This document shows, one piece after another, positions 1 to 9,036 of a DNA stretch of 64,000 nt. Both the position numbers and the translations under genes were made by a program. Under the pieces are notes generated by a model. It saw only the letters and a list, made by a program, of their open reading frames with translations. It had not been told where the DNA came from and made no database searches. Within the stretch, counting starts at the first letter, position 1. Every line of letters begins with the position of its first letter. This stretch comes from Powellomyces hirtus (taxonomy: Eukaryota > Chytridiomycota > Chytridiomycetes > Spizellomycetales > Powellomycetaceae): NCBI GenBank assembly GCA_025526995.1, contig JAHLKG010000010.1, positions 496,001-560,000 on the forward strand. The letters run 5' to 3'.

Positions 1-1
1 C

Positions 2-1996
2 GTAGCAGGAGTGGAAGCGCAAACGGAGACTGTGTGGCGACAGGCCAACCGATATGGTGTACCACGAATTGCCTTCGTCAATAAGATGGACCGAAACGGC
101 GCTAGTCTCGGGCGGACGGTTGCCTCAATGGGGAAGCGACTCACGGGATGGGGCCGACCTCTTGTATGTCAATGGCCAGTCGTTCGCGACGGCACGAGTA
201 AACTTAGTGGCCCCGGGTCAGGAGGGCCTGCGTTTGAAGGCGTTGTCGACGTAGTCACAATGGAAATCCTTGACTGGCATCAGGAAAAGACCGGAAGTGT
301 GGTAACGCGGAAGCCAATCACAACCGACGACAGTTTGTATACCGAGGTTCACGCGGCACGAGAAGCCCTGGTGGAAGCGTTGTCTGATATAGATGAGAAA
401 ATCGTGGACGCTTTCATCGAATGCGATGGCGATCACTTGAAACTTCCGGCTGCGGAGCTTCGGAACGCACTGCGGAGAGTCACGTTGAGTGGGAAGGGAA
501 TCCCCGTCTTTTGCGGGGCTTCGTTTAAGAACATTGGCGTTCAGCCGGTACTGGACGCCGTTGTGGACTATCTTCCGTCCCCAGCAGACAGACCCGCGCC
601 CCATGCGGTTGGACCGAATGGAACCGAAGTTCCGTGTCTTCTCAGCGACAAGAATGTCTGCGCGCTAGCATTCAAGATCACTCAGGATGCCAAGCGGGGC
701 CCACTCGTTTTTGTCCGCGTCTACTCGGGCGCATTAGAGCGCGGAATGACCCTCGTTAACTCAAAGTCAGGAACGAAGGAACGCGCATCAAAAGTCCTGC
801 AAATGTACGCCGACGACTATGAGGAAATCGAACATGTAACCGCTGGCAACATTGCTGCCGTTTCGGGCCTCAAGGAAACGCGAACAGGCGACACACTACT
901 CTCATCCCGCGACCCACGCAAACTGTGTCTCGACACAATCACGATCCCACCACCGGTCTTTGTTCGGTCCTGCGAACCTGTCACGTCGGTCGACGAACGC
1001 GCCTTAGCGCCCGCGCTTAAAGCGCTGGTCCGCGAGGACCCTTCCATCCATATCTCCTATGACGAGGAAACAGGTCAGACCCTCCTCAGCGGGATGGGTG
1101 AACTCCACCTTGAAATTACTGCGGATCGATTGGAAGAAGTCCATCGCGTAAATTGCAAAATGGGCAAAGTCCAGATCAGCTATCGCGAGACAGTGCATTT
1201 CACATCCCCGCAGGAATTTTCTGAAGCCTTCACATATGACAAACAAACATTTGGCAAGCGATCCAAGGTGAGGGTCTCCCTCCACATCGAACCAGTCTTG
1301 AACGTCGACCCAGGCGATGAGGAGCTCATCTCCATTGCTTCCACTGGCCAACAACACGCAAGCGGTGGAAACGAAATCATCTGTAATCTGAAACGCTCAG
1401 ACTTTGTGTTCGCGGGCGTCTTTAACCCAGCCGGCGGCCAACCAAGTCTGTCACCATACGCGCCTATACTGGAGATGCAGGCGGCCATCAAGGCGGGAAT
1501 CGTAGGTGCGCTCGGTCGCGGTCCTCTGCTGGGGTTTCCGCTGACGAATTTGCGAGTCACGTGCACCGCGGTCGAGCTCTTTGGTCCGGAACTCTCCACT
1601 CCCGCCGCTCTCCGCGCGGCAGCATCCACCTGCCTGCAATCACTCATCCGCACTGCGGATGCAACCAAACTTCTCGAACCCATCATGGATATATCTGTTC
1701 GGGTTCCTGATAAATACGTTGGCACCATCACGAAAGACGTCTCCGGGACAAGGCGGGGACACATTGTATCTCTTGGTGCCGACCATCAGGATGCGGATGA
1801 CATCACGGCTGGCGAGGACGATTATGCGCATCGTACAGTTGAAGCCACAGTGCCACTCGCCCAGCTCGTTGGATATGCGAGCGCGCTCAGAGGGTTGACT
1901 GCCGGTACCGGCGACTTCACGATGGCGTTGAAGGGATATGGCTACATGCAGGCGGACCGCCAAGCTGAGGTCGTTCAGGAAATTAGAGGCTACTGA
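2..1996 (+). CDS. MEF2: Mitochondrial elongation factor G2 (ribosome-recycling GTPase), 5'-truncated by window edge
   Basis: The frame is open from base 2, so the gene starts left of the window; 664 residues are visible. It opens inside the EF-G GTPase domain (AGVEAQTETVWRQA, then the G4 motif NKMD at visible residues 27-30). Domain II follows (RGPLVFVRVYSG), then domain III (SGMGELHLE), the domain IV region and the C-terminal domain V (LRGLTAGTGDFTM). The REDPS motif before SGMGELH, and RRGHI rather than RRG-V in domain V, resemble GFM2/MEF2 more than the translocase GFM1/MEF1. Family knowledge: EF-G2mt acts with mitochondrial RRF to split ribosomes after termination. No intron is needed in the visible part. 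The mitochondrial targeting peptide would lie outside the window. Assignment to EF-G is firm; the MEF2 paralogue is likely. Confidence 0.9.
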   Translation, partial: VAGVEAQTETVWRQANRYGVPRIAFVNKMDRNGASLGRTVASMGKRLTGWGRPLVCQWPVVRDGTSKLSGPGSGGPAFEGVVDVVTMEILDWHQEKTGSVVTRKPITTDDSLYTEVHAAREALVEALSDIDEKIVDAFIECDGDHLKLPAAELRNALRRVTLSGKGIPVFCGASFKNIGVQPVLDAVVDYLPSPADRPAPHAVGPNGTEVPCLLSDKNVCALAFKITQDAKRGPLVFVRVYSGALERGMTLVNSKSGTKERASKVLQMYADDYEEIEHVTAGNIAAVSGLKETRTGDTLLSSRDPRKLCLDTITIPPPVFVRSCEPVTSVDERALAPALKALVREDPSIHISYDEETGQTLLSGMGELHLEITADRLEEVHRVNCKMGKVQISYRETVHFTSPQEFSEAFTYDKQTFGKRSKVRVSLHIEPVLNVDPGDEELISIASTGQQHASGGNEIICNLKRSDFVFAGVFNPAGGQPSLSPYAPILEMQAAIKAGIVGALGRGPLLGFPLTNLRVTCTAVELFGPELSTPAALRAAASTCLQSLIRTADATKLLEPIMDISVRVPDKYVGTITKDVSGTRRGHIVSLGADHQDADDITAGEDDYAHRTVEATVPLAQLVGYASALRGLTAGTGDFTMALKGYGYMQADRQAEVVQEIRGY

Positions 1997-2636
1997 ATCA
2001 CTTCAGGAAGCCTGGTGGTTTCTTTAGGGGCTTGTCAAATATTTGTATATACAAAGTTACATTACAATGTGCTGATACGAATACTAATATCATACCAAAA
2101 CACAGATTTCATACTTCCTACCATTACTATCTACATGCCTTACCAGGCGAACGCCGTACCTCTCTGGCACTTCCTACTCATAGGTTGTCACGCAGGTATT
2201 CAACAAGAGCCCTCAGTCGGGTGCTGTTTCGCCCAAGATCACTAGCCCAGCGCGACTGCGAATGCCAGTCTAATCTGACATCAGCTCCGCCGGGCACTTG
2301 GCGACATTGGATCGCGATGTCGTCCGTGAAGCCCCACACAGCCGTTGTAAATTCTGGAAAATTGTTCGATCAAATGTGAGAGGTCCAGACAATGGACAGT
2401 CCATCGGCGGTACAACGGTAAGCGAGTCGGTCCTTACCAAGATGCCAGAAGGCACTTTCTCCTCTCGTAGCGAACGTAATGATTCGTGGGTCCTGAATGT
2501 TTAATTCAATCCAACGGGTAATATGCTCTTTGAGTTGGTCAAATGATACCGCAAACTATAGCACGCCATAGAAATGGAAGTGTGTTAGATGTGCCATGGA
2601 CGCACGAAAGCGTAAAGAACGCATAGTCGGTTCCCC
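1997..2636. other. Intergenic, no supported gene
   Basis: This is the 3' flank of the EF-G2 gene. Short open frames are present on both strands, but none shows a domain, compositional bias or splice pattern that I can defend. Confidence 0.5.
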
Positions 2637-3038
2637 TCATTCGCTAACCGTAACATCCAGATCGTCCGCGCATCGTATCCTCGTCTTCTCCTCACGCCCA
2701 TCCACGCAACGGACTATTGAGGTTTCCCGACCATTTCCCGTTTCGAGTATCGGGAAATTGAGCCACTGCGGTGCTTTCAATGCTGCCCTGATTCGGATAT
2801 ACAACAGCAAGACCAAGTAAAGGCGGAGGATACGGCTTATCCAGATGACAAAGCTTGCGGCTATGAAACGACGTGAGGCACAGTTGACTAAAGGCTCGAG
2901 TATTGTTGTAACCAAACCTGTTATCCGTGCGACCAAATAGACTGTGCCGAAACTTAATAGTGCGGCGAGCGCTCCGACCGTGTGTCTGCGCTGCAGCGAG
3001 AGCAGGAACGTCGCGCCGGGGATTAGTAGATCGGCACG
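2637..3038 (-). CDS. Possible last exon of an unrecognised small membrane protein
   Basis: On the minus strand an open stretch of 133 codons ends at 2637. Its upstream side is preceded by TTTTTCAG, a good fungal splice acceptor, so coding would begin at 3038 as a 3' exon. The protein has three hydrophobic stretches (near GATFLLSL, ALAALLSFGTVYLVARITGLV and FVIWISRILRLYLVLLLYI), followed by a polar tail ending in DDLDVTVSE. I do not recognise the family. No convincing upstream exon is visible between here and the IFT27 start, which would have to be divergent and very close. It could be chance hydrophobic coding; transcript data would decide. Confidence 0.3.
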   Translation of the reverse strand, partial: RADLLIPGATFLLSLQRRHTVGALAALLSFGTVYLVARITGLVTTILEPLVNCASRRFIAASFVIWISRILRLYLVLLLYIRIRAALKAPQWLNFPILETGNGRETSIVRCVDGREEKTRIRCADDLDVTVSE

Positions 3039-3321
3039 CTGAAAAACGTAGCGTCAGAGGCTGTAGCGGCTCATTAGATAATTGAAAGCAGTACCATGCT
3101 CCTAGCTTCTGAAGGTTATCTTCAAAGGGTAGACAGGAGGGTAGGTTGATAACGAATGGGCACGGACAGACAGCGTGAACGCTGAAGCGTTAGAAGCCAC
3201 GTTTGCGGTTTTGTCACACTCGCCGTTGGTCGTTGTTCCGTAAGCTGTTCGACGCGTCGGCCGCGTTGGTTTTTTCCTGGAAGCAGCTTGCCTGACCCGA
3301 GCAGCACCCGATACATACACA

Positions 3322-4264
3322 ATGACCATCACTGGAAAACTGGTACTGCGAACTAAATGTGTTGTGCTAGGTAAGTAATACCGTTTCACTCCCAAACGTG
3401 ACGCTGGCACGCCTTCAGCGTGCTCACTCGCTATGTCGTAGGGAACTCTGGCGCTGGGAAAAGCGCGATCGTGCAGATGTTCCATAGCGACGGCGCGCAG
3501 TATCCGAAGACATATGCTATGGTATGGAACAACAACGCTCATCAATACCTGCAAAGTTCTGAACGACCCCTGAATGTGGTCTTTGTGCTAGACTATCCAC
3601 TGCGATGTGTGCGTCAAGGTGGTCAACATTCCCGACACCAATGTGTCTGTAGAGTTGTTCATCCACGACTTGGCAGGGTATGACGCATTTCAGGAATACT
3701 GGCCACGATATGTGAGTACACGCATGCCCGCGTGGACCTCTGACAGGCCGCTCCGCTGATTGTTGTTTTCCTTGCGATCGTTCATAGTTGGACGGAGCGA
3801 CCTCATTTCTTCTCGTATACGACGTGACCAACGTCGAATCATTCAAAGCGACATCTAAATGGCTGCATCTCGTTCAAAAAGCGCGAGGCGCAAAGGACAA
3901 AGATGCGATCGGCCCTGGCGTACTAGTAGCCACAAAAATTGATCAGACGCTGCGCCGTGCCATAACAACCAAGCAGGGCGAGGAGCTCGCCAAAGCTTTG
4001 GGACTGATGTACTTCGAGTGTTCGGCGGTGAGTGTTGCGGAATCGTGCACACCGTGCGTAACAAGCCTGAACCTTTACCCATTTCAGGCCGGGAACACGG
4101 ACGTGGATGCGCCTTTTTATTACGTGTCCAGCGCATTCTACGATCTGTACGAGGAGAACCTTAAAAACGTCAGGAGAATCGCTGGGGTGCCCGATGAACA
4201 ACCGGCGACTTCCTTGGCGCTCGACAAGTTGAAGCCACGACAGCAATCAGGCGACTCGCTCTAA
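3322..4264 (+). CDS. IFT27: Intraflagellar transport protein IFT27 (RabL4-type small GTPase), five exons
   Basis: Proposed exons: 3322-3370, 3442-3521, 3592-3711, 3788-4027 and 4088-4264 (221 residues). All four introns are GT-AG and 60-76 nt long (5' sites GTAAGT, GTATGG, GTGAGT, GTGAGT). The spliced product has the P-loop GNSGAGKS, a DLAG switch II lacking the usual catalytic Gln, G4 as TKID, G5 as ECSA, and the IFT27-typical DAPFYY...FYDLYEEN end. Spacing from the P-loop to the PDT motif matches vertebrate IFT27 without gaps, which fixes intron 2. Family role: with IFT25 it forms a peripheral IFT-B subcomplex for cargo transport in flagella. The last intron is 60 nt with no stop, so an unspliced read-through would stay in frame. 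Confidence 0.9.
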
Positions 4265-5130
4265 GCAGTTCAACTCTCCAAAGAGTGCGCAACAAGGACT
4301 GCATATATGTAATTAACCCAAAGACACACACGAAGTTTGATGCTCCCTTCCGCTCTTTGTTCTGACAAAAAGACGCAGAGGCGGCCTACAACTACTCTGC
4401 ATCAAGATGAGATGTACCACCGATATGTAGACTCCCCACTCCATATTGCAGTTTGAAAAAACCGGTGCAGGAAGCGAATTTAAGGTGGTAATGAGTATGT
4501 TCCCAATCGACCCAACGGGAGCGGATTATACTTGGCTATTGAGATGCCAGGATCCGTGTTGTTCGGGGGTAACGGCAGTTGTGCATCTATTTCCTTTGTT
4601 CTTCATGGTTGATCTCAGCTGCAATCATGCCTGCCTCTTGCAGTAGGGAAGGGTGTGAGACGCTCTCTGCCTTCCCTGCGCACTAGGAAAGATGAAGGCA
4701 TTGATCGTTGTGAGATGAGAATGGAGGCTCGCATCAACAGGCCACTCAACAGTTGAAAAAGAGGCAGGCTACGCCACAACAAGCCTCAGCTCACGTGAGA
4801 GTCCACTTTCGGGGTCCGCACCGAGCTTCAGAACTTCATGAGGTATACGGCACGAGTTGAAGCGTGGCACATGCCCATCACACGAATGACATTTATCAAT
4901 GGATTGTGGTTCTGGATGCTGAAGTGTGAAAACCCACGGAAGAGAACGTCATCAGGGTTGGCTTAGTGGGAATCGACTTGTCAAGACCCTCGCTGGGCGG
5001 AAGGGACGCGCGCAGCAGATTGATTCACGTGCGTGCATCACGAGCGATCTTCCTGTTTTCCCTTTCGGCAAGTGTTCCTGTTTCCTCCGTCGAATTCCCA
5101 GAACCATCCGACAAGTCAAGCGCTCGGGCG
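4265..5130. other. Intergenic between IFT27 and the Yos9-like gene
   Basis: This holds the 3' flank of IFT27 and presumably the promoter and 5' leader of the next gene. An open frame runs in from 4966 in frame with the Yos9-like gene, but the segment before 5131 does not look like a mature secretory N-terminus. I see no repeat or RNA gene. Confidence 0.5.
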
Positions 5131-6751
5131 ATGCGGCTTCTACCGCTGCCACTGCTGGTAACAAGTTTCTTGCACCCCTTGGTGAGCTTTTCACCATCAC
5201 TCGCCAGCAGTTCCCCTTCACCACCGCGTCCGTCTTCTCCGCGACCGAACCATTTGCGTCATGCGTTTGTCTACGCTGATGGGATCACCGTCCCCGGCTT
5301 TCGGATAGTCATGGCCTCTGACAAGCTAATGCTCTCTAGTGAGGAGCTCGCTGAGCGCAAAAAGGTGCTCTTCCTGATTGGAGACGTTCTGCGAACGAAT
5401 CTGAGAACATTGCTAACTTTGCGTGTGCCCATACAGGATACCAACATGCTATTCCTCCCAGTGCGCGCTACACGTGGCGGCCGCAGCCCCTCAGCACATA
5501 GTTATTTGTGTCAGATTCCGACATCGCCGTCAACTGCAATTGCTGCACACCTCTTCGGGGATAGTGAGGAAGCCTACCAGAGCCGTCTTTCTCGCTCTTT
5601 AGCTGCTTTGAAGGGACTGGAGAAGGAGTGTATTACTTATGTAAGCTCTTGGAAGTCGGAGGCAAATCGAGTCAACGAGCTCAAAGCGTCATGCTTAAGT
5701 TACTCACGATTTTCCTGGGGTTTATAAGTCTCAAGGATGGTGGTCCTATGAGTTCTGCCACATGTCGCATGTACGGCAATTTCACCGTCCAGCGCACAAT
5801 CCTGCAGCTGGGTCTAAGAGTCCCGCCATCCTGCATTACATTTTAGGGAGACACCCAGCAAGCTCGGCCTCACCATCGCACAACTCTTTCTCATCCGCAG
5901 CCCTCGTCGAGTTCGATGATGAGGGCCGGAACTTCCTCCGTTTTCGGTGGTCAGATGGCACGCCTTGCGAACTTACGAGTCAATGCCGGCAGATTGAAAT
6001 ACAGTTTCATTGCTGTGCTACGGACCATGTTTCCTCCGTTCGTGAAATGGCTGTATGTAATTACGTCATGATCGTTCATACATCCCGCGTTTGCGACCTT
6101 CCTTGGTTCAGAGGGGCTACTGAAAACGTTCCTTCCCAAGAAACTTCTCGCGCAACTGAAATTGTTTGTCGACCAGTAGTCGAACCACCGTACCATGCCC
6201 CCACATTGGTCTCGGCATCCAATCCCTCTTTCATTCCCATTATCCGGAAAATGAAAGAAACAGAATCCGGTGACCGCTCATTCGATAAGCCCGCAGCGAG
6301 CCGCTTGACGGATCCGCCGCTTGTTCCGAAGCCCGACAATGCTTTCCCGCGGAATGCTCCACTGGAAGTGGCGGACGCGCTATATGACGATGAGTATGAC
6401 CCGGTACAAGATCTACTGGACTCAGTTCTGCAACAACAGCCGCTGGGCGGTTACGATGACTATTACGACAGTGAATACGACAACGACGACGCGTACATTG
6501 GACGCGACCTTCCATTACGCCAGCAGCAACAGCAAAAGGAACCAAATCCTTCGTCCCACAAACGCGTTCCCAGCGAAGATGGATCAAGACCTTCATCTAC
6601 AGATGATTTGGATCCGCTGGATGAGCGTCACTGGGCTGACGAAGAGTACGACTTTGAAGACTGGGCGAACTTCCATCGCTACTACCGTGACAATCCAGAT
6701 GATGAGGATGAAGATGCGTATGATAATAAGCCCAAGGGCAGTTCGACCTGA
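5131..6751 (+). CDS. YOS9: OS-9/Yos9-type ER lectin with MRH domain, three exons
   Basis: Proposed exons: 5131-5364, 5437-5640 and 5729-6751 (486 residues). Both introns are GT-AG, of 72 and 88 nt; the first has a GCTAAC branch site and contains no stop. I chose the ATG at 5131 because it starts a clean signal peptide (MRLLPLPLLVTSFLHPLV). The MRH/PRKCSH domain lies near residues 145-245: the WW motif and EFC, Gln in VRQFH, Arg in FRWSDGTPC, Glu in IEIQFHC and Tyr in CNYVMIVHT match the four mannose-binding positions, with paired cysteines. A long acidic, low-complexity tail follows. Family role: recognition of trimmed N-glycans on misfolded glycoproteins and delivery to the Hrd1 ERAD ligase. 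No HDEL-type end is present. Confidence 0.88.
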
Positions 6752-7179
6752 TCATTCTAAAGCTGACCAGATCCTGGCCTCTTCTGTTGTTCCGTGGTCC
6801 ACATAGGAGGGGCCTCCGAGCTGATTGATTATACATGAACTGGAACTACATCTGTGCGTGTCGGCTTGCCATCGACTGCCATACTTGATGACTCAACAAA
6901 CGTCTGATGTAATTGAAAGCCGGAAGCAGCTCATTCGACAAAGTACTTGGTTGGCACCTTCCTCGTGCAGGTCACTGCAATTATGGAAAGTGCTTGCATG
7001 TTACCAAAAAATGCTTGTCTTCTCATTGGTGTATGAAGCAAGTTGATTGCACCACCAAGATCAGTTGACTGTCAAGGTTGCCTTTATGCTCTACGTGTTG
7101 ATTAAACAGGGCCATAAATCTTTAAAAAAGAATGCATTGTGTTTCACGTTTTCCAAGGAATTAAACCAGTAATGTCTGC
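6752..7179. other. 3' flank of the Yos9-like gene, then retroelement boundary
   Basis: AT-rich non-coding sequence with no supported gene. From 7180 onward the sequence aligns with the family B LTR, so the boundary of host DNA and retroelements is about 7179. Confidence 0.5.
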
Positions 7180-7521
7180 TGTGAGGTGTCTATTTGTTCA
7201 AGGCGGGAGATGTATAGTTTGACCATTTGGAAGTGTGAATGAGAAGTTGGAGAAGGGAAGAGAAGTGATATTTCAAATTGGGATGTTAATGTATTGATGG
7301 ATTCATTATCCCTCAATGGGAGGTACTTTCTTGCCCGTTATATATGAGGTTCTCTGACTCCAATCTCTCTAGCTAACTTGTGAAGAACGGGGAGATGTTC
7401 TAGAGATCTATGGCAGTGCAGCAGCAGTGTAGCTGTGCAGTACTGAGACCGCAGGGTATACTTACAGAGCTGAGACTTGCAGAGAGTGCTTATGAGGGAT
7501 ATGGTAATTGCTTATGAGACG
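7180..7521 (-). repeat. Old family B LTR, left part, interrupted by gypsy A1
   Basis: Starts TGTGAGG and follows the B LTR (compare 18953-19376) with many substitutions, through the shared blocks TATATATGAGG, GAACGGGGAGAT and CAGTACTGAGACCGC. It stops at AGACG, where A1 begins. The missing continuation is found inverted at 35009-35045. Confidence 0.75.
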
Positions 7522-7796
7522 TGTAATGAGGCGTGGCTTGCCAGCCTAAGCCTAGATACGTGCCGGGAAGGGCCCCGCGCGAGATGGATGCTAGCGTCAG
7601 CATCCCGAAGGGTACTAGACATTAGGGATGGCCACGGATGGCCATCATGTGACCGGGACCGCCCCACGGTCCAGAAGAAAAGTAGGAATACTCTGACGAG
7701 GGCGTATTCAAGACGGAGAGATCTTACAGTAGAATTAGACATAGGGAATTCTGGAATAGAAGACTAGACTCTGGCAACGGACCTAGTATTATTACA
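7522..7796 (+). repeat. Gypsy A 5' LTR, 275 bp
   Basis: Begins TGTAAT and ends ATTACA (6-bp inverted ends) and is directly followed by the PBS. It has the same length as the copies at 34415-34689 and 35046-35320. By eye it differs from the latter at about a dozen sites, all transitions, many in CpG/TpG contexts. Confidence 0.92.
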
Positions 7797-7808
7797 TGGT
7801 AGCACCAC
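7797..7808 (+). other. Primer binding site, initiator tRNA-Met 3' end type (gypsy A)
   Basis: TGGTAGCACCAC lies immediately after the LTR terminus. The TGGTA start fits a tRNA ending in TACCA, the class used by Ty1 and Ty3 (initiator Met). The same 12 bases follow the B LTRs. Confidence 0.8.
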
Positions 7809-7824
7809 CCCGTAGACGACAACA

Positions 7825-9036
7825 ATGGCACGTAGCACCAGAAACAGCCCAATGGCAGTAGGAGAACCCGAAGTCGACACACCGACCGACAACCCCGTCA
7901 CAATGTTGGCTGCACAATTGGCGGAGACCCAACGTCTACTGCAGGAACAGATCGCAATGGGAGAGGCCCGCTTCGAAGCCCTTCTCTCAAGGATTTCGAC
8001 TCCAGTCCAACCAGCGGTTGCAACACCGCACGTCGATATCATCCTGGCGGAAGAAAACCGCGCACGAATGCAAGCCGAGAAGGAACGCCGTGAGAACCTT
8101 TGCAAGCAGCTGACACACTTCAACGGAAAAGGAAACAGCGAAGAAATGGTGTTGAAGGTCAATGAGTTCTTGAAGGTCCACACGCGCTACCTTGAGGCAA
8201 CCGACTTCAGGACGGACCACCGGGACGTCGACCACATCTCGGGGTACCTCAAGGAAACCGCCGACAAATGGTGGCAAATGCTCAGAGATGCCGGCGACCA
8301 GCCCACGACATTGGAAGAATTCATGAGGATCCTTCGCATCTGCTTCTACCCCGCCAACTTACAAAACACCGCAGAAGCAAAGATGAAGCGGCTGGTTTTC
8401 ACTAATAGCATATCGGAGTATATCGCCAAGTTCAATACCCTTCGGGCCCAGATCGCGACGCTCGACGACAAGGAGCGGCTTACCCCAAGGCAAGAGCGTG
8501 ACTATTTCTTGACGGGATTCTTGACCAACCATGTCGGCCAGCGCATTTGGGACCACTGCTATGCCGCAATCATGAGGAATAATGGCGCCGAGATCCCGAT
8601 CACCGAGCTACAGAACAAAGCCCTACTATGCTACAGGATTCGAGGCTATGCGGACGATGTCGTGCAGGTAACCCCCAACGGAAGGAGACGTCAGTACGCT
8701 GCAGTCCAGCCGGCTCAGGTACATCGAGGGAACTATCAAGCACGAGACAGGGGACGCCACACCCCCTATGGCTCTGGTTGTCCCATGCACGGTACGGACA
8801 ACCACCAAGGGATCTCAGACCGCGAGCGCGTCATCTATAACGAACGTCATGAACGCAACGAATGTTTCAACTGCGGAGGCAAGGGGCACTATGCCCGTGG
8901 GTGCTCAGCAGGTAAAGGTAAGAACGGTGAGCATAGAACGTTTGCCGCCCCTGTAGAGATCACCGAAGAGCCCGGGGACGACGCGGTCAGCAACGGGGGC
9001 TCAGTCAACAGCTCGGATTTTTGCCCCGGGTGCTGA
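7825..9036 (+). CDS. gag: Gag polyprotein of gypsy A1
   Basis: Intact 403-codon frame starting 28 nt after the LTR. It carries a coiled-coil-like N-terminal part (residues about 30-100), a capsid-type central region with WWQML and FLTGF, a basic linker, and one CCHC zinc knuckle (CFNCGGKGHYARGC) at residues 347-360 for RNA packaging. It ends 16 nt inside the pol frame (overlap 9021-9036), so pol is probably reached by a -1 ribosomal frameshift, perhaps at the T run 9018-9022. This is one of the few undamaged retroelement proteins in the window. Confidence 0.9.
   Translation: MARSTRNSPMAVGEPEVDTPTDNPVTMLAAQLAETQRLLQEQIAMGEARFEALLSRISTPVQPAVATPHVDIILAEENRARMQAEKERRENLCKQLTHFNGKGNSEEMVLKVNEFLKVHTRYLEATDFRTDHRDVDHISGYLKETADKWWQMLRDAGDQPTTLEEFMRILRICFYPANLQNTAEAKMKRLVFTNSISEYIAKFNTLRAQIATLDDKERLTPRQERDYFLTGFLTNHVGQRIWDHCYAAIMRNNGAEIPITELQNKALLCYRIRGYADDVVQVTPNGRRRQYAAVQPAQVHRGNYQARDRGRHTPYGSGCPMHGTDNHQGISDRERVIYNERHERNECFNCGGKGHYARGCSAGKGKNGEHRTFAAPVEITEEPGDDAVSNGGSVNSSDFCPGC

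Noticed and set aside
1180..1764. 194-codon minus-strand frame inside the EF-G2 gene
   Set aside because: A shadow of a GC-rich conserved gene on the plus strand.
5182..5308. An extra intron in the Yos9-like gene (GTGAGC to GGATAG)
   Set aside because: Removing it would shift the frame; the unspliced frame continues correctly into the conserved region.
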